From Sansalvadorimonas sp965221135 (GTDB lineage Bacteria; Pseudomonadota; Gammaproteobacteria; Pseudomonadales; Endozoicomonadaceae), in NCBI GenBank assembly GCA_965221135.1, contig CBDCRZ010000157.1:7079-71078 (forward strand): 64,000 nt of DNA. The letters are read 5' to 3'. Position 1 is the stretch's first letter. Each line of letters opens with the position of its first letter. Below the pieces are notes generated by a model. That model was not told where the DNA came from. It ran no database searches and saw nothing but the letters and a program-made list of their open reading frames with translations. This document shows, one piece after another, positions 53,288 to 61,874 of this stretch. A program made the position numbers and the translations under genes.

Positions 53288-53361
53288 TCAAAAATTATGA
53301 GTTCTGATAGTGCCTACTTTCAGGACAGTGGACTTTCTGAGGGAATGGGCCCAAACCGCCA
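53288..53361. repeat. 74-bp inverted repeat, left copy
   Basis: Matches the complement of 59423-59496 with three mismatches. It marks the left limit of a 6.2-kb segment with a second partition system. Confidence 0.85.
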
Positions 53362-53523
53362 TTACCCCGGAAGGCTCTTCCTCGATGGGATGCTCTACAG
53401 AAAGGCCTGGTGAAATCTTTCGAGGTTCTGGGAGCCGACGCCAACGCCCGTGATATCTCCCGTGTTCTGCGGGTGGTGAGAACCACCAACCAGAAAACCG
53501 GACGTGGTAACAGTTGCGTGTAG
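53362..53523 (+). pseudogene. Plasmid replication protein fragment
   Basis: The plus-strand frame ending at 53523 reads 'RKALPRWDALQKGLVKSFEV' then 'LGADANARDISRVLRVVRTT', resembling the core of plasmid replicase/primase proteins ('LGAD..ARD.SRVLR..GT.N.K'). Start and end are missing; it begins at the edge of the 74-bp repeat. Confidence 0.5.
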
Positions 53524-53677
53524 CCCAGCAGATACTGCTGCTGTACCAACAAATTCACCTCCTGAGTTCCTGCCTGCTGCTTGCAGAAACTAAAAAAGAG
53601 CCAAATAAATTTGGTTAGGTACATTTAAGGATTAATAGGAAAAATTATTCAATAATTTGACCTCAAATCGTGCCTCA

Positions 53678-53706
53678 AAAAGGAGCTGTCAAACAGCTCC
53701 TTTTTG
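53678..53706. terminator. Intrinsic terminator
   Basis: AAAAAGGAGCTGT-caa-ACAGCTCCTTTTT, a strong symmetrical hairpin with A and T runs, active in either direction. Confidence 0.85.
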
Positions 53707-53900
53707 CATCCCCCTTAGCGTTACTTGCCTTCTGTCTCCTCCTCAATGTGTTAACTCGATCGTCATTCATATCCTCTATCCCCGTTCATCCCAACTCTTA
53801 TCATTGGAGGCTGTACCACTTCGCAGAATCGGCCCACCTGCCGGTGCCGGGCTGTCAGCCTCGTAATCGTGGAGTATCTTGGAATGATCGCTTGCAGCGA

Positions 53901-53928
53901 TGTGTAATATAGTGAATTACATTACACA
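53901..53928. promoter_or_regulatory. Operator-like inverted repeat before second kfrA
   Basis: TGTGTAAT (53901-53908) and ATTACACA (53921-53928), with extra ATTAC/GTAAT half-sites around, just upstream of the kfrA-like gene; probable autoregulatory site. Confidence 0.5.
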
Positions 53929-53955
53929 TCATTACACCACCAGTAAGGAGCATCC

Positions 53956-54541
53956 ATGGCCGCCCCCCGCATCACTCAAGATTCCGTTTTCAAAGCTGCT
54001 GATCAGCTGTCTGAACAAGGCGAATACCCCAGCGTATCGACTGTTCGTGAATATCTTGGCTCAGGGTCTTTCAGCACCATCACCAAATATCTGCAGCTCT
54101 GGCGGGCGGGAGCAGCGTGAGAAGGCTGTCTCTACCGTTGAGCTTCCGGAGAAGGTTGAGGCGGCTTATCGTAAGGCTGCGGCTTCTGCATGGTTGGAGG
54201 CCTCCAGGCTGGCGAATGAACAGGTTGTTGCCGCAGAAGAACGAATGGAGCAGGAACGCCAGAAGCATGTGCAGGCATCAGACGAATCCGCTGCGGAAAT
54301 CGAACTGCTAGAGAAAAAGGAGCAGGAGCTGAAGTTTAAGCTGGCAGAGAGCAGCAAGACCATTGAGGAGTATCGCCAGAAGGAAGGGGGGCTTATCGAA
54401 CGGGCGGCCACAGCAGAAACCAAGTGCGACTCAGCGGCTAGTGAAGTCAGTACCCTAAAGCAGAAGCTGGAACAGCTGGAAACAGACAACAAAGAACAGA
54501 TACGCAAGATCGGTAACCTGGAAGGGAAAATCAACGGTTGA
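53956..54541 (+). pseudogene. Second KfrA-like protein, frameshifted
   Basis: The ATG at 53956 (AAGGAG upstream) opens a KfrA_N domain 'ITQDSVFKAADQLSEQGEYP' and 'GSGSFSTITKYLQLW', but hits TGA at 54116-54118. The coiled coil continues in another frame ('REQREKAVSTVELPEKVEAA' ... 'LEGKING') to 54541. The break lies in the slippery CGGGCGGG at about 54103-54110. One indel would restore about 195 aa. Confidence 0.7.
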
Positions 54542-54611
54542 AGGGAGAGGCCGAAAAGCCCTGACCGCTGATAGGCGTTGTTGCACGGGGAATTATTGGA
54601 TAGTATTAAAG

Positions 54612-54629
54612 TGATACCATTATGATATT
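54612..54629. promoter_or_regulatory. Operator-like site at parA promoter
   Basis: TGATACCATTATGATATT; its reverse complement recurs at 55572-55589 with one mismatch. Likely bound by the small ribbon-helix-helix partner. Degenerate copies (AGTATTA, AGTAATACTATGATAATAC) surround it. Confidence 0.55.
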
Positions 54630-54640
54630 TTAGTAATACT

Positions 54641-55294
54641 ATGATAATACTCTTTGCAGGGCAGAAAGGCGGCAGCGGGAAATCCACCCTGGCCAGTAAT
54701 GCTGCGGCTTGGTTGGCTTCCCAGGGGAAAGATGTCGTTCTCGTTGATGCGGATCGACAGGGGACATGCTCCCGGTGGGCGGAGTACCGAGAGGAAGCCG
54801 GTAACCTGCCCGTGGTGCATTGCATTCAGAAGTACGACCGCATCACCAATACCCTCAAAGACCTTGATAGCCGTTACGGCTATGTGGTGTGTGATGTCGC
54901 TGGCCGTGACAGTCAAGAAATGCGCTCAGCGTTCCTGGCCGCTGATGTTGCCGTGATTCCCTTCCGACCTTCCCAGGCTGATCTGGATACCTTGCCCCAT
55001 GTTGCCGAGATCGTTTCAGCAGCAGCTGATCTGAACCCAGAGCTCACCTGTCGCGCCGTATTGTCATTGGCTCCAACGAATCCCGTTATCAATGAAGCAG
55101 AGCAGGCCACAACCTTCCTAAAGGAATATCCCGAGTTTACGCAGACCAAAACCATTATCCGGGATCGAAAGGTTTATAGGGATGCCATGAGTGAAGGAAA
55201 GGGGGTGACAGAAATGGGTAACGCAAAGGCCAGAGCTGAGTTGAAAGCACTGATGCAGGAAGTGGTGCCCCAGGAGCAGGAGGCATTGTTATGA
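54641..55294 (+). CDS. parA: ParA/ParF-type partition ATPase
   Basis: 217 aa with Walker A 'GQKGGSGKSTLASNAAAWLA' at residues 7-26, Walker A' 'VVLVDADRQGTCSRW' and Walker B 'YVVCDVAGRDSQEMR'. Short ParA without a DNA-binding domain, typical of type Ib systems that pair with a small RHH protein. It is the second partition ATPase in this window besides IncC. Confidence 0.92.
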   Translation: MIILFAGQKGGSGKSTLASNAAAWLASQGKDVVLVDADRQGTCSRWAEYREEAGNLPVVHCIQKYDRITNTLKDLDSRYGYVVCDVAGRDSQEMRSAFLAADVAVIPFRPSQADLDTLPHVAEIVSAAADLNPELTCRAVLSLAPTNPVINEAEQATTFLKEYPEFTQTKTIIRDRKVYRDAMSEGKGVTEMGNAKARAELKALMQEVVPQEQEALL

Positions 55295-55569
55295 GAAACC
55301 CCGCCAAGAGAGCCACCAAACAAACCAATGAGGAAGAGTTCATCCGGGCGGCAGACTCTCCCGATCATGATGTAGAACCCTGGAAACAGAATCTCAAAAA
55401 GAAGTATGACAAGACCACGGGAAAGACGATCAACGTCAGGCTGCCAGAACACTATGCCAAGTGTCTGGAGTGGTTGTCAGAACAGGACAACCGCAGTCAG
55501 CATGGCCAGCTGGTGTACTTGCTGTGTAATGCGATTGATCAGGCTATCGAAGAAGAGAGTAATACTTGA
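55291..55569 (+). CDS. ParG-like ribbon-helix-helix partner
   Basis: 92 aa, overlapping parA by ATGA. The basic flexible N-terminus is followed by 'GKTINVRLPEHYAKCLEWLS' (ribbon and helix) and 'RSQHGQLVYLLCNAIDQAIE', an RHH fold. Likely centromere-binding protein and repressor for the parA operon. Confidence 0.78.
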   Translation: MRNPAKRATKQTNEEEFIRAADSPDHDVEPWKQNLKKKYDKTTGKTINVRLPEHYAKCLEWLSEQDNRSQHGQLVYLLCNAIDQAIEEESNT

Positions 55570-55571
55570 TT

Positions 55572-55589
55572 AGTATCATAATGGTATCA
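55572..55589. promoter_or_regulatory. Operator-like site downstream of the RHH gene
   Basis: AGTATCATAATGGTATCA, inverted match of the parA promoter site; a further GGTATCA follows at 55594. Confidence 0.5.
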
Positions 55590-55603
55590 AATAGGTATCA
55601 AGC

Positions 55604-55795
55604 ATGAATGTTCCAAACAAAAAGCCCCGGCGTTCGCCGTCGCCATACTCCCCGACCGGGGAAGCAGTAGCGCAGGCAGAAAATGGCGAGTGGGTGTGTT
55701 ACCCCGTCTACGTCATGCGACAGGAGACATACGAAGACCTCCCTTTCTGGGAACGCTTCCAGTACAGAGTCCGCCGGTTATTCTCGAAGAGCTGA
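55604..55795 (+). CDS. Small protein, 63 aa
   Basis: 'MNVPNKKPRRSPSPYSPTGE' onward: a proline/basic N-terminus and an aromatic-rich C-terminus 'FWERFQYRVRRLFSKS'. In the partition operon; unknown function. Confidence 0.45.
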   Translation: MNVPNKKPRRSPSPYSPTGEAVAQAENGEWVCYPVYVMRQETYEDLPFWERFQYRVRRLFSKS

Positions 55796-55832
55796 AACCT
55801 AACGAAACGTTTGTCTGATCATCTGGACATTT

Positions 55833-56183
55833 ATGGAAATACAGAAAACGTACAACCTTGGCAGGGTTACAGGTCAGTACCATGTGAGTCACCACACAAA
55901 CGTTCTTCTGCGTATTCTCCCGGGTGTCGATGGGCGCTGGATCGTTCAGACGACGACAGAAGGTGTGTCGGTCGTTCAAGAGTGTGTGCAGAAAGCTGCC
56001 AGTCTGGCTGGGCTGCAAAGTGTAGAAAGTGACGGTGATCGTATCGTGATGACCTGCAGTATGCCTAGGGAAGACGTTCGCTCTCTGATCGAGGACATCA
56101 TCTGTCGCTATGACCAACTACTTAATGGCAGACTCAATTCAGAGTTTGGTGATAGTGAAACAATGGATGGTGTGCCGTTTTGA
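55833..56183 (+). CDS. Unrecognised protein, 116 aa
   Basis: 'MEIQKTYNLGRVTGQYHVSH' onward, mixed alpha/beta, 'REDVRSLIEDIICRYDQLLN' near the end. It lies between the partition genes and the iteron array. No family recognised. Confidence 0.5.
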   Translation: MEIQKTYNLGRVTGQYHVSHHTNVLLRILPGVDGRWIVQTTTEGVSVVQECVQKAASLAGLQSVESDGDRIVMTCSMPREDVRSLIEDIICRYDQLLNGRLNSEFGDSETMDGVPF

Positions 56184-56193
56184 CAAGATAGGG

Positions 56194-56345
56194 TAATACC
56201 ATATTAATACCATATTAATACCATATTAATACCATATTAATGCCATATTAATGCCATATTAATGCCATATTAATGCCATATTAATGCCATATTAATGCCA
56301 TATTAATACCATATTAACACCATATTAATACCATGTTAATACTAT
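56194..56345 (+). repeat. Partition-site iterons, 11-bp period, about 14 units
   Basis: Fourteen tandem 11-bp units (the first incomplete) of ATTAATRCCAT: early units ATACCAT, six central units ATGCCAT, then ATACCAT again, decaying to GTTAATACTAT. The period is one helical turn, so all units face one side. Just downstream of parA and its RHH partner, this is the probable centromere (parS/parC). Confidence 0.82.
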
Positions 56346-56600
56346 TTTGATGCTGTGTTGGCGCTCCAGAAGTATGATTTTTTCACTAGTATGTAGAACT
56401 TTTAATTCTTATCTCAATGGCAGGTTATCAAATAAAACGAAAAGGAAAGAAAGGCATGGAAAAAGGTCAAATGGAGACAAATGGAGACAAATGGGATTGT
56501 TTTTTAAACTTCTGCGAACTATAGTTGTCAATATTGAAACCTGATACGTTACAGGTTACAGTAGAGTCATCTGGTAATAAGTAAAAAGGATTACTTTCTG
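56346..56600. other. Spacer between centromere and higB
   Basis: AT-rich, no convincing gene. It contains a direct repeat ATGGAGACAAATGG at about 56470-56493 and probably the higBA promoter. Confidence 0.4.
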
Positions 56601-56879
56601 ATGATTCAAAATTTCAAACACAAGGGACTGCAACAGTTCTATGACAGCGGCACAACAAAGGGGGTACGAGTCGATCACAGCGATAAGCTGAGTTTGATTC
56701 TAACAGGCTTGGATGCTGCAGAAAGTGTGTATGACATGAACGCCCCAGTCTTTGGTCTTCATGAACTGAAAGGTGATGAGAAAGGGACGTGGGCCGTTAC
56801 AGTTAAGAAAAACTGGCGTGTCACTTTCACTTTCGAGAACGGCCACGCATATGTGGTCGATTACAGGGATTACCATTAG
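56601..56879 (+). CDS. higB: HigB-type toxin (RelE superfamily)
   Basis: 92 aa, with 'FKHKGLQQFYDSGTTKGV' at the start and 'LHELKGDEKGTWAVTVKKNW' then 'VTFTFENGHAYVVDYRDYH' at the end, the HigB signature. It cleaves mRNA on the ribosome. The toxin gene precedes the antitoxin, as usual for hig. Confidence 0.92.
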   Translation: MIQNFKHKGLQQFYDSGTTKGVRVDHSDKLSLILTGLDAAESVYDMNAPVFGLHELKGDEKGTWAVTVKKNWRVTFTFENGHAYVVDYRDYH

Positions 56880-56977
56880 GTATCACTGTTTTGGCACACA
56901 GCCATAATGATAAAGGTGACAGACGAGCGATAGCGGGTATTGAAATCTGCCGACGTCTATAAACACAAAAGAGGATA

Positions 56978-57268
56978 ATGACTATGTCTCAAGGCATGTT
57001 TAATCCGATGCACCCAGGTGAAGTATTAAAGGAATCCTATTTGGAACCTTTAGATCTGAGCGTTACGGAAGCAGCAAAGCGTCTTGGCGTAGCACGTAAA
57101 ACACTTTCTGAACTGATTAACGGAAAGTCAGACATTAGCGTAGAGATGGCTTGTAAGCTGTCTAAAGCTTGTAGAACAACGGCTAAATTCTGGCTTAACA
57201 TGCAGATCAATTACGATCTGTGGATCAAGCGTGAACTCGAAACAGACCAGGTGCTTGCCTTTGCTTAA
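56978..57268 (+). CDS. higA: HigA-type antitoxin
   Basis: 96 aa Xre helix-turn-helix protein: 'MHPGEVLKESYLEPLDLSVT', 'EAAKRLGVARKTLSELINGK' and 'KFWLNMQINYDLW', typical of HigA. The ATG at 56984 is better spaced from AGAGGA. It neutralises HigB and represses the operon. Confidence 0.92.
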   Translation: MTMSQGMFNPMHPGEVLKESYLEPLDLSVTEAAKRLGVARKTLSELINGKSDISVEMACKLSKACRTTAKFWLNMQINYDLWIKRELETDQVLAFA

Positions 57269-57301
57269 TCATAAGTAAATTAAACTTGTTACCAGATGAA
57301 G

Positions 57302-57327
57302 AAACCCGCCTAGTGCGGGTTTTCTTT
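57302..57327 (+). terminator. Terminator after higA
   Basis: AAACCCGC-ctagt-GCGGGTTTTCTTTT. Confidence 0.88.
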
Positions 57328-57332
57328 TATCC

Positions 57333-57901
57333 CTATTTTCTACAGCTCTGCAGTTTCACCTTATCCATCGACTTGGCTTCCGAGTCGGATAACATCAGAC
57401 CGTACTTAATCAAAATACGCTTGAAGTGAGTGATGTACTGGCAGTGAAACGATTCATCTGACGGCATCCATTCCAGTGGACCCTTCGCGCCTTTCTTCCG
57501 ATTTTCACTGGCCTGTACTGCAAACAAGTTGACAGGATCGTTGGCAAATTTCTCCCGCTTCTCATCTGTCCACTCGTCTGCGCCATGAGCAATTCATGCC
57601 GGGTGTTGATGCAGTCCCCGTCTTCATCATCCCAGCCATGCCCGAACTTATCCCGTGAGTAGCCAGTGTTTTCATTGTGTGACCTTGTAGCGCTTTCTTT
57701 GGCTTTCTTGGGTAGACGACCACCGAATTGTAAACATTCCTCCAGGCTTTCATACGGCGTGAAATTCTTAACCCGGGTGAAAAAAGGACTGCTACTGTCG
57801 TGACATATTGCCGACCGACTCTTTTTGACTAACTCAGCCTGACTGAGTGGTGAGAAAACAACGAAGAGCAGAGTGACGACAACGGAGAGGTATCGGGGCA
57901 T
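57333..57901 (-). pseudogene. Secreted HNH nuclease family remnant
   Basis: The ATG at 57901 (GAGG upstream) opens a signal peptide ('VTLLFVVFSPLSQA') and 'YSRDKFGHGWDDEDGDCINT', then 'RHELLM', as in secreted HNH proteins. Right after this the frame shifts; the correct C-terminus ('FAVQASENRKKGAKGPLEWM' ... 'KLQSCRK') continues in another frame to 57333. The catalytic block 'DIDHVVPL', expected between 'RHELLM' and 'ADEWTDEKR', is missing, so both a deletion and a frame change have occurred. Confidence 0.7.
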
Positions 57902-57959
57902 AGCGGATCCTCGCTGGTATATCCTTTCCAGATCATAACGCCCCAAGCTGGAAATTGTC

Positions 57960-58382
57960 ATGGCCAGAACAGCGTACGCACGGCTCAAGCCCAAGCACCA
58001 GAAGTTTGTCGATGACTATATGGAAAATGGCTCAGTTGCCGGGGCTTATAGCAGGGCTGGATTCAAAACTGATGGGAAAAACTCCGCAAAAGCGAACGGG
58101 TGTAGGCTGATTACCCGTGACGACGTAAAAGCTGCTGTTGATGAGCGTAAGGAAGAACTGGCCGATGCCCGTATGCTGTCCCTGGAACAAAAGAAGGCGA
58201 TCCTGAGCATTATCGCGCTGAAAGGTATTGCCACAGACAAGGATGGTCGCATGTTTTCTCCTTGTGCCGCGATACAGGCTATCCAGGAATTGAACCGCAT
58301 GGATGGGGATCATGCCGCCAAGAATGATAAGTCATTGGGGAGCGTGACCTTTGTGCAGGACTTTGAAGGCAAGGGGGGTTGA
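57960..58382 (+). CDS. Phage terminase small subunit-like
   Basis: 140 aa, with 'RLKPKHQKFVDDYMENGSVA' and 'AYSRAGFKTDGKNSAKANGC', the Terminase_2 N-terminal helix-turn-helix region, and 'AAIQAIQELNRMDGDHA' at the C-terminus. No large subunit follows, so it is an orphan phage remnant. Confidence 0.82.
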   Translation: MARTAYARLKPKHQKFVDDYMENGSVAGAYSRAGFKTDGKNSAKANGCRLITRDDVKAAVDERKEELADARMLSLEQKKAILSIIALKGIATDKDGRMFSPCAAIQAIQELNRMDGDHAAKNDKSLGSVTFVQDFEGKGG

Positions 58383-58706
58383 CTCAATAGCAAGACCTGC
58401 TGCACCTGACTTTTCACAGCCTTACCCACAGATTTTGTGGATAGTTAAGACGGCGGCCGTGGTGCAAGCAAAAGGAGATTTGAACAGGCACCAGGCCACC
58501 AATTTTACGATAGCTGCACCAGCAACCTTCTACCAGTTTTCTGCAATCAATTCCGATAATGGCTCAATAGGGCAAGGTCTAATGAACCACCCTTGCCCCC
58601 TGCTCAATCCCTTTAAAGAATGGCTCATTAGGGTCTTGATTTATTATGCGCCCCGTTATATATCTGAGCCCATCTTATGAGCTATTACCAATCAGAGATA
58701 TGAGAC
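58383..58706. other. Gap before serine recombinase, possible res sites
   Basis: No convincing gene. AATGGCTCAATAGGG (about 58558) and AATGGCTCATTAGGG (about 58619) are near-identical 15-bp direct repeats about 60 bp apart, upstream of the recombinase gene; they may be its binding subsites. Confidence 0.4.
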
Positions 58707-59258
58707 ATGGCCACTATCGCCTATTACCGAATCAGCACTGCAGACCAAACCATTGAGAACCAGCGCCGGACACTGGAAGGTACTTACTCCATTGACCATG
58801 AATTCATCGATGATGGTGTGAGCGGCACAGTTAAGACCGGCAACCGTGAAGGCTTCTCTTCCATGATGGATTACATCCGAAAGGGTGACACCCTGGTGAC
58901 TGTCGCCATTGATCGGTTAGGCCGTGATGCTATCGACGTTCAGCAAACTATCGCCACACTGAAAGACCGTGGTGTGAATATCATAATTACCGAAATGAAC
59001 GTTGACCTGAGCACCCCTGCCGGCGAACTGCTGGTCACAATTATGAGCAAGGTGGCGGAAATGGAACGAGATAAGATGTTAGAGCGTCAGCGTGCGGGTA
59101 TTGAGCGGGCAAAGGCCGAAGGGAAATACAATGGCCGTCCTCAGTCCGTAAAACCTGAGCTCATCAAAGAAGCTCGCAAAACCCTAAGCATTGCGGACAC
59201 TGCCGAGAAGTTTGGCATATCAAAGGCTACAGTGAAGCGCCTACAGAAGGCCGCCTAA
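58707..59258 (+). CDS. Serine recombinase/resolvase 1
   Basis: 183 aa small serine recombinase: 'ATIAYYRISTADQTIENQRR' with catalytic Ser9, 'VTVAIDRLGRDAIDVQQTI', 'ERDKMLERQRAGIERAKAEG' (long E helix) and a C-terminal helix-turn-helix 'IADTAEKFGISKATVKRLQ'. It lies just inside the right 74-bp inverted repeat. Confidence 0.9.
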   Translation: MATIAYYRISTADQTIENQRRTLEGTYSIDHEFIDDGVSGTVKTGNREGFSSMMDYIRKGDTLVTVAIDRLGRDAIDVQQTIATLKDRGVNIIITEMNVDLSTPAGELLVTIMSKVAEMERDKMLERQRAGIERAKAEGKYNGRPQSVKPELIKEARKTLSIADTAEKFGISKATVKRLQKAA

Positions 59259-59422
59259 CCTCACCTGAGCGAGTCCGGAAACATAGTACTCAGTCCCCAC
59301 TCCTACCTTTGAGTTCAATAATGAATATTTGGCTGGAAACACATGAAAGCAGGCCTGCAGGAAAGTGGTATCAATCATGATTTGTCATTATTTCAGAATC
59401 ATTGCCAGTTAGGAGCGCACAT

Positions 59423-59496
59423 TGGCGGTTTGCGCCCATTCCCTCAGAAAGTCCACTGTCCTGAAAGTAGGCACTATTAGAACTCATAAGTTTTGA
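59423..59496. repeat. 74-bp inverted repeat, right copy
   Basis: Complement of 53288-53361 with three mismatches. It sits between the two serine recombinase genes. Confidence 0.85.
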
Positions 59497-59597
59497 TACT
59501 CCCAAAAATGGCTGTACAAGAGTGTCATAAATCTTGCTTTTTTAATTGTGAGTCTTGACAGTATAAAATCCGATTTTTGACACCGAGCTCATGTGAA

Positions 59598-60161
59598 ATG
59601 GCACTTCTTGGCTATGCGAGAGTATCAACCTCCCAGCAAAAACTAGATATTCAGGTTTCAGCCTTAAAAGATCATGGCGTTCGTGAAGATCGGATTTTCA
59701 CCGATAAGATGAGCGGCAAAACAGATAACAGGAATGGTCTGAAAAGATTACTGGCGAGAGCGGAACGGGACGATACGATCCTCTGTATGAGCATGGATCG
59801 TTTAGGCAGAAACACCTCAGATATGATTACAATCGTCGATGATTGCCACCGGAAAGGCATCACTATTCGCTTCCAGGAAAACGGGCTATCTACCGAAGGA
59901 ACCATGGGTAAAATGCTGATTCAAATCCTGGCTGCGGTTGCAGAAGCAGAACGAAGCCGGATTCTGGAAAGAACAAACGAGGGCAGGCAGGCCGCAAAAG
60001 ATCACGGCGTAAAATTCGGCAGAAAACCCCACAAAAATACCGAACAAGCCAGATTGATGATAATGAGTGGAGCGCCGGTAAAAGAAGTAGTAGAGAAAAC
60101 CCTCATATCCCGATCCTCTTACTTTAGATTGAAAGCAGGGAGTGTTAACACCAGTTTCTAA
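59598..60161 (+). CDS. Serine recombinase/resolvase 2
   Basis: 187 aa: 'LLGYARVSTSQQKLDIQVSA' with catalytic Ser in the RVST motif, 'ILCMSMDRLGRNTSDMITIV', 'AEAERSRILERTNEGRQAAK' and a C-terminal helix-turn-helix. Only moderately similar to recombinase 1. The ATG at 59598 is chosen because the family starts there. Confidence 0.9.
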   Translation: MALLGYARVSTSQQKLDIQVSALKDHGVREDRIFTDKMSGKTDNRNGLKRLLARAERDDTILCMSMDRLGRNTSDMITIVDDCHRKGITIRFQENGLSTEGTMGKMLIQILAAVAEAERSRILERTNEGRQAAKDHGVKFGRKPHKNTEQARLMIMSGAPVKEVVEKTLISRSSYFRLKAGSVNTSF

Positions 60162-60945
60162 CGGGGCGCTGATCCTTTAGCCTGATATAAGAAAATCTTT
60201 CATGGATAATGGTCTAAAGCCAACCGAACAGTTATGTGCGCCTGGGGAGAAACACCGAACCCCAAGCGTAAAACACCACCTTCTCCTGATAAATTAATAA
60301 ATAGATGAAACAGCATCTGCACGAAAATAACTCTATTGATGCCTGTTTACGCACTAAGTACTCTGGAACAGCATCTATATGCAGGCTTGTTTGAGCACAT
60401 GAACATGCTGGGACAGTATTGTCATAGCTGGTGTCGAACGGTATGTTCAGCCTTTAAGCCTTAGCGTACGTTTTCGTTCCATTGGACAGTAACCCCCTGT
60501 GGCGTCTGCTGACTTCTGCCTGAACACGATCAGGATTACTCCTGACCTCGCTATCGTGTGTTCATCGGATTCGCTTGCCCTGACTGATGAGATCAGAGCA
60601 CCAGGCCTGTGAAACCAGTGGCCAAACTTGAGAATGAACACGATCGCCTGTCGGGCAGATCTCCCCAGATAAGAGCATGAACTGTCAGTGCACAACTGCC
60701 GCATTTACCGTATCTCGCAACCGGAGGGCTTCGTGATCATTGGCCCACTCGCCCCGGAGACTCGGCCTTATATGCGATTTCTGTTTGTCAGCTCGCACCT
60801 TTGCACTCGGGCTTCCTCCGCACAGCACCTCGCGGGGCTGCACTTGCCGTCGGCTAGTGGTTATCATTGATCTATTACGAACAATGCCGGTTTCCCACAG
60901 GGGGCTTGCACCCCATAAATTCATGCCCACGCCGGGCGTACCAAA
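60162..60945. other. About 780 bp without a recognised gene
   Basis: Both strands have short open frames with no ribosome sites or motifs. The 60720-60940 part has a coding-like but unplaceable pattern ('MRFLFVSSHLCTRASS') and ends against the attC-like site. Possibly decayed mobile-element sequence. Confidence 0.4.
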
Positions 60946-60996
60946 AATTTCCAGGGGCCTGCGCCTGCGGCGCAGCCCCTGAAATTGGCGTTGAAC
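60946..60996 (+). other. attC-like recombination site fused to phage gene
   Basis: AATTTC-c-AGGGGC-c-TGCGCC-tgc-GGCGCA-GCCCCT-GAAATT forms a long stem with two unpaired C on one arm, the mark of attC sites, followed by GGC and R'-like GTTGAAC (60990-60996). The R'' end is poor. A second GTTGAAC at 61002-61008 starts the phage gene fragment. Confidence 0.5.
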
Positions 60997-61002
60997 TAAA
61001 CG

Positions 61003-61290
61003 TTGAACGGAAAAGTCATCCCGGTCGATGATGCATTCTGGAAGCAACACTTCCCTCCGAACGGCTGGAACTTCCGATGTGGCGTAGTGCAGATGAGCCC
61101 TGACGAAGTGAAACATCAAGGGCTGCTGATTTATCGGCCCGAATTCACAACCAGAGAATGGCAGAATCCCCGCACAGGCTTGGTGCATAATGTGGCTGAA
61201 TCTGTGGATTATGGGTGGGGCTTTAACCCAGGTACGCACCGAAAAAGCGCACTGATTCAGATGGTATTGGAAAGAGAAAATAAAATATGA
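61003..61290 (+). pseudogene. Phage head morphogenesis (Mu gpF-like) fragment
   Basis: 'LNGKVIPVDDAFWKQHFPPN', 'GWNFRCGVVQMSPDEV' and 'FNPGTHRKSALIQMV' match the C-terminal part of Mu gpF/SPP1 gp7-type minor head proteins. The first two thirds are missing; the fragment starts precisely at the GTTGAAC motif. Confidence 0.65.
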
Positions 61291-61417
61291 CGACTGTCTT
61301 ACAAACGTCATTTAAGGCAGGTATAATCCCTTATTCAGAATAGGGACTTTCGGATATAATCGGGCATTTGTGTGTATTTGCCAACCGACGGGCGGTAGCG
61401 TGCCCAAGACAGGAAAA

Positions 61418-61536
61418 AAGCATGAAAGCCACTGGGATCCGCTAAAACTGTTCAAAATTCACTCATACTGACCAACTCATTATTTTGGTTGGCTATAGGC
61501 TGCTTGAGTCCAGTGATAGCCTGGACTTTCATGCTT
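61418..61536. repeat. Inverted repeat AAGCATGAAAG/CTTTCATGCTT
   Basis: 61418-61428 and 61526-61536 are exact inverted copies about 100 bp apart, with CCACTGGGA / TCCAGTGATAG partly matching inside. Possibly a small non-autonomous element. Confidence 0.45.
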
Positions 61537-61605
61537 GTCCTTGTAGTTAGCTCGGCGGATTGATGATTAAAATGTTGCTCTGTAAGCGCATAAAACACCC
61601 TCTAA

Positions 61606-61621
61606 CTGTATATACAAACAG
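61606..61621. promoter_or_regulatory. LexA (SOS) box
   Basis: CTGTATATACAAACAG fits CTGT-N8-ACAG with the usual AT-rich core. In integrons the integrase promoter carries a LexA site; here no integrase frame follows on either strand. Confidence 0.65.
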
Positions 61622-61833
61622 GTAAAGTAAACCGTATATCCACTTTTTCCCAGAAAAGCTGAAAGCCCTGTGGTAGAAAGGTTTGCGAGTATTCACTGTT
61701 CAACTTTTTGGTTCAGCGACATTTACACAAATCAGCAAATACGACATGTCAGTGAAACAGGGTACTGTTGCATTGCAGCTATAAGGCTTTGAAAAAACGC
61801 AGATAAATTAGAAGACGCTATAGCCATAGACAG

Positions 61834-61874
61834 TTGGTTATGCGAAATTGCACCGTATAACCAAGCTGTTAAAC
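61834..61874 (+). other. attI/attC-like recombination end before first cassette
   Basis: TTGGTTAT ... ATAACCAA inverted repeat (61834-61864) followed by GTTAAAC (61868-61874), which fits GTTRRRY. The flank GCAGCCAACATC resembles that after attC1 (GCAACCAACATT), so the first cassette probably begins here. Confidence 0.45.

Noticed and set aside
56194..56345. 11-bp array as CRISPR or simple low-complexity DNA
   Set aside because: Period equals one helical turn, no spacers, and it sits beside parA and an RHH gene; a centromere fits better.
60685..61311. 208-aa minus-strand frame
   Set aside because: It runs antisense to the recognisable phage head fragment and through the attC-like hairpin; no ribosome site or motif.
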